This document shows, in pieces, positions 62,742-64,000 of a stretch of DNA of 64,000 nt. Made by a program: the position numbers and the translations under genes. The notes beneath the pieces are model-generated. The model had not been told where the DNA came from and did no database searches. It saw nothing but the letters and a program-made list of their open reading frames with translations. This DNA comes from Conexibacter sp. CPCC 205762 (GTDB lineage Bacteria > Actinomycetota > Thermoleophilia > Solirubrobacterales > Solirubrobacteraceae), in assembly GCF_030646155.1 (NCBI RefSeq), contig NZ_JAUTDN010000037.1, positions 1 through 64,000 on the forward strand, in the 5' to 3' direction. Numbering within the stretch: position 1 is the stretch's first letter; each line of letters opens with the position of its first letter.

Positions 62742-62805
62742 TTTCAGTGTTTGAAACGAGTGTTTCGCTGCTGATCGCACGTTAGGGAGCCGCGCGTTTC
62801 ATTGC
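62742..62805. promoter_or_regulatory. TTTCA-N5-TGAAA operator and GTTTCATT half-site before the sialidase operon
   Basis: tttcagtgtttgaaa (62742-62756) repeats the arms and 5-bp spacing of the site at 46799-46815. An adjacent inverted arrangement gaaac-N4-gtttc spans 62753-62766, and gtttcattgc lies at 62796-62805. The cluster of GTTTC elements suggests a cooperative operator. Confidence 0.6.
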
Positions 62806-62821
62806 AAGGGAGCGCGTCGTT

Positions 62822-63847
62822 TCAGTTCTGATCCAGCTCCCACTCGAGCGGATCGCCGCTCGCGAGGCCGGCCGCGCCCAGCTCGGCGAGCACGCCGGCG
62901 AGCGCCTCACGGCGGATCGTGCCGGCGCTCAGCAGGTGCGCGACGACGCCGCCGTAGGTGAACATCTGCGGCGGCTCGCAGAGCGCGTCGACGAAGGCGT
63001 CCTCCCATGCGCCGCGGGCGCCGAGCGCGCGCACGAGCTTCGCGCAGGCGGGGCCGGCGCGGTCGAGCCGGCGCAGCAGCGCGGCCGGGTCGTGGTCCTC
63101 GTCGTCGCCATACGCCGACGGCGGCGCCGGCAGCCCGGCCATCGCGGCGACCCACACCTCGATCGCCGTCACCAGCCGCCGCGCCATCGTCGCCGCGTCG
63201 GCCTCCTCGCCTTCGAGGCCGACGACGACGAGGCCGGGGCGGCGGCGCTCCCGCAGCCGCTCGGGCGCCAGTCCCGCGGCGGCGGTCAGCAGCTCGCGCG
63301 TGCGCGCGAGGTGATGGACGAGCAGGCGCTCGGTCGGGTCGCCGCCGCGACTCCCACGGCCCGCGCTCGCCAGCGGCACCCCGGCGCCCGCGGGCGCCGG
63401 GGTGCCACGCGGGATCAGCAGACCGGCCGGCGGGTGGAAGCGGATCCCGTTCGGCGCCGGCAGCGCGACCGGCGGCGCGGCAGCCGCCGCGAACCCGCGC
63501 GGCGAGACGCCGTACGCCCGCGCGAAGGCACGCGAGAAGGCGGCCAGCGAGCCGTAGCCGGCCACCGGCGCGACCTCCGACGGGCTCAGCCGCGCGACCC
63601 GCAGCTGCCACGCCGCCCGCTCCAGCAGCAGCCGCCGCCGCAGCGCGACCGGCGACTCCCCGGTCGCGGCGGCGAGCAGGCGGTCGAGGTGATCGCGCGA
63701 GAAGTGCGCCTGCCGCGCCAGCGCAGGGCCGTCGGCGCCCGGCACGTCGAGCGAGCCGAGCACGAGGTCGATCAGCTCGCGCAGGCGGTCCTCGGCCACC
63801 GCGACATCCTCGCAGGCGACCACCGCCGAAGTCTGCGGCGCAGCCAT
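62822..63847 (-). CDS. AraC-type HTH regulator with C-terminal DinB-like helical domain
   Basis: 341 residues. The AraC-type double HTH is N-terminal (about 30-125: AHFSRDHLDRLLAAATGESP and AAFSRAFARAYGVSPRGF), unlike the usual C-terminal place. After an Ala/Pro linker, the C-terminal part (about 175-335) is helical with TRELLTAAAGL, WVAAMAGLP and GGVVAHLLSAG, resembling DinB/YfiT four-helix proteins. It may sense a thiol or small compound. Start at 63847; longer frames add only Arg-rich residues. Confidence 0.75.
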   Translation of the reverse strand: MAAPQTSAVVACEDVAVAEDRLRELIDLVLGSLDVPGADGPALARQAHFSRDHLDRLLAAATGESPVALRRRLLLERAAWQLRVARLSPSEVAPVAGYGSLAAFSRAFARAYGVSPRGFAAAAAPPVALPAPNGIRFHPPAGLLIPRGTPAPAGAGVPLASAGRGSRGGDPTERLLVHHLARTRELLTAAAGLAPERLRERRRPGLVVVGLEGEEADAATMARRLVTAIEVWVAAMAGLPAPPSAYGDDEDHDPAALLRRLDRAGPACAKLVRALGARGAWEDAFVDALCEPPQMFTYGGVVAHLLSAGTIRREALAGVLAELGAAGLASGDPLEWELDQN

Positions 63848-63928
63848 CGCATAGCGAGGACTCCGCCGCAGACTTGATCGATTTCGACCTCCGGCTCGAC
63901 GCGCGCGGCGGCGGGCGCGACGATCGGG

Positions 63929-64000
63929 CGATGCCCTCATGGTCCGAGTTCGAGACGGCGGCGCCCGAGCTGGCCGCGCTGGTGCGCGCCCGCCTCGACG
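63929..64000 (+). CDS. PNPOx-like flavin-dependent protein, N-terminal fragment
   Basis: Only 23 residues are in the window: MPSWSEFETAAPELAALVRA and onward. The pattern W-x-E-F-x-x-x-A-P-E-L-A is the usual start of pyridoxamine-5'-phosphate-oxidase-family (F420/FMN split-barrel) proteins. Divergent from the AraC-type gene, which may regulate it. Confidence 0.6.

Overview
The window is about 72% G+C and densely coding. Codon use is actinobacterial, and many genes overlap by 4 bp (ATGA/GTGA) or 1 bp (TGATG). A DUF2630 protein, HtaA-type secreted proteins, twin-arginine lipoproteins and probable leaderless genes suggest an actinobacterium. A member of Thermoleophilia (Solirubrobacterales/Conexibacter-like) is my best guess, but that is inference from style, since no rRNA or phylogenetic marker lies in the window. 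Arginine codon AGA is unusually common for such a G+C-rich genome.

Left third (0-15.4 kb): sugar and sugar-acid catabolism. A cut-off SIS-domain gene lies behind a promoter carrying two 20-bp inverted repeats. Next comes a sugar-phosphate isomerase/E1-alpha/E1-beta operon, divergent from an enolase-superfamily dehydratase and a LacI regulator. After a cytoplasmic glycosidase-like protein and a divergent TetR/SDR pair, a reverse-strand operon encodes a lipoprotein sugar binder, a ribose-type ABC ATPase, a permease, a second enolase-superfamily dehydratase, a Gfo/Idh/MocA oxidoreductase and an SDR. An L-rhamnose-mutarotase-type gene is transcribed just ahead of it. LacI-type operators (TGGAAACG core) stand before three of these transcription units, so they look like one deoxy-sugar/sugar-acid regulon with a non-phosphorylating pathway.

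Middle (15.4-38.4 kb): two coupled secreted proteins (parallel beta-helix; M14 zinc carboxypeptidase), a small membrane protein, pyruvate carboxylase, an Entner-Doudoroff pair (edd-eda) with a ROK repressor, a DUF4143 ATPase in a more A+T-rich patch, a DUF1275 membrane protein, a large double-HtaA (haem-binding type) secreted protein divergent from a NiCoT nickel/cobalt permease, and a class-II tRNA-like gene. That tRNA has an 8/4 acceptor/T-stem layout, a 6-bp D stem with a 4-nt loop, a serine-type discriminator G and an isoleucine-like GAU anticodon. It is the most unusual element in the window. An FAD amine-oxidase-like gene with an Lrp/AsnC regulator and a small DUF2630 gene follow.

Right third (38.4-64 kb): a catabolic island. 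One arm has a peptide/oligosaccharide-type ABC transporter (binding lipoprotein, permease, a fused permease-ATPase, ATPase), a DapA/N-acetylneuraminate-lyase-type aldolase, an IclR regulator and two SDRs. A second arm has a zinc alcohol dehydrogenase, SDRs, an RraA-like protein, MlrC (M81), RidA, an AspA/AstE-type deacylase, a threonine-synthase-like PLP enzyme and an SMP-30 lactonase. A third arm has a CocE-type hydrolase and three BNR/sialidase-fold proteins, two of them secreted. A recurring GTTTCATT / TTTCA-N5-TGAAA signal sits before several of these units and is a candidate operator for the IclR protein. I infer that the island takes up and breaks down an unidentified glycosidically bound, probably N-containing acid. 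The window ends with an AraC-type regulator and the start of a flavin-dependent PNPOx-family gene.
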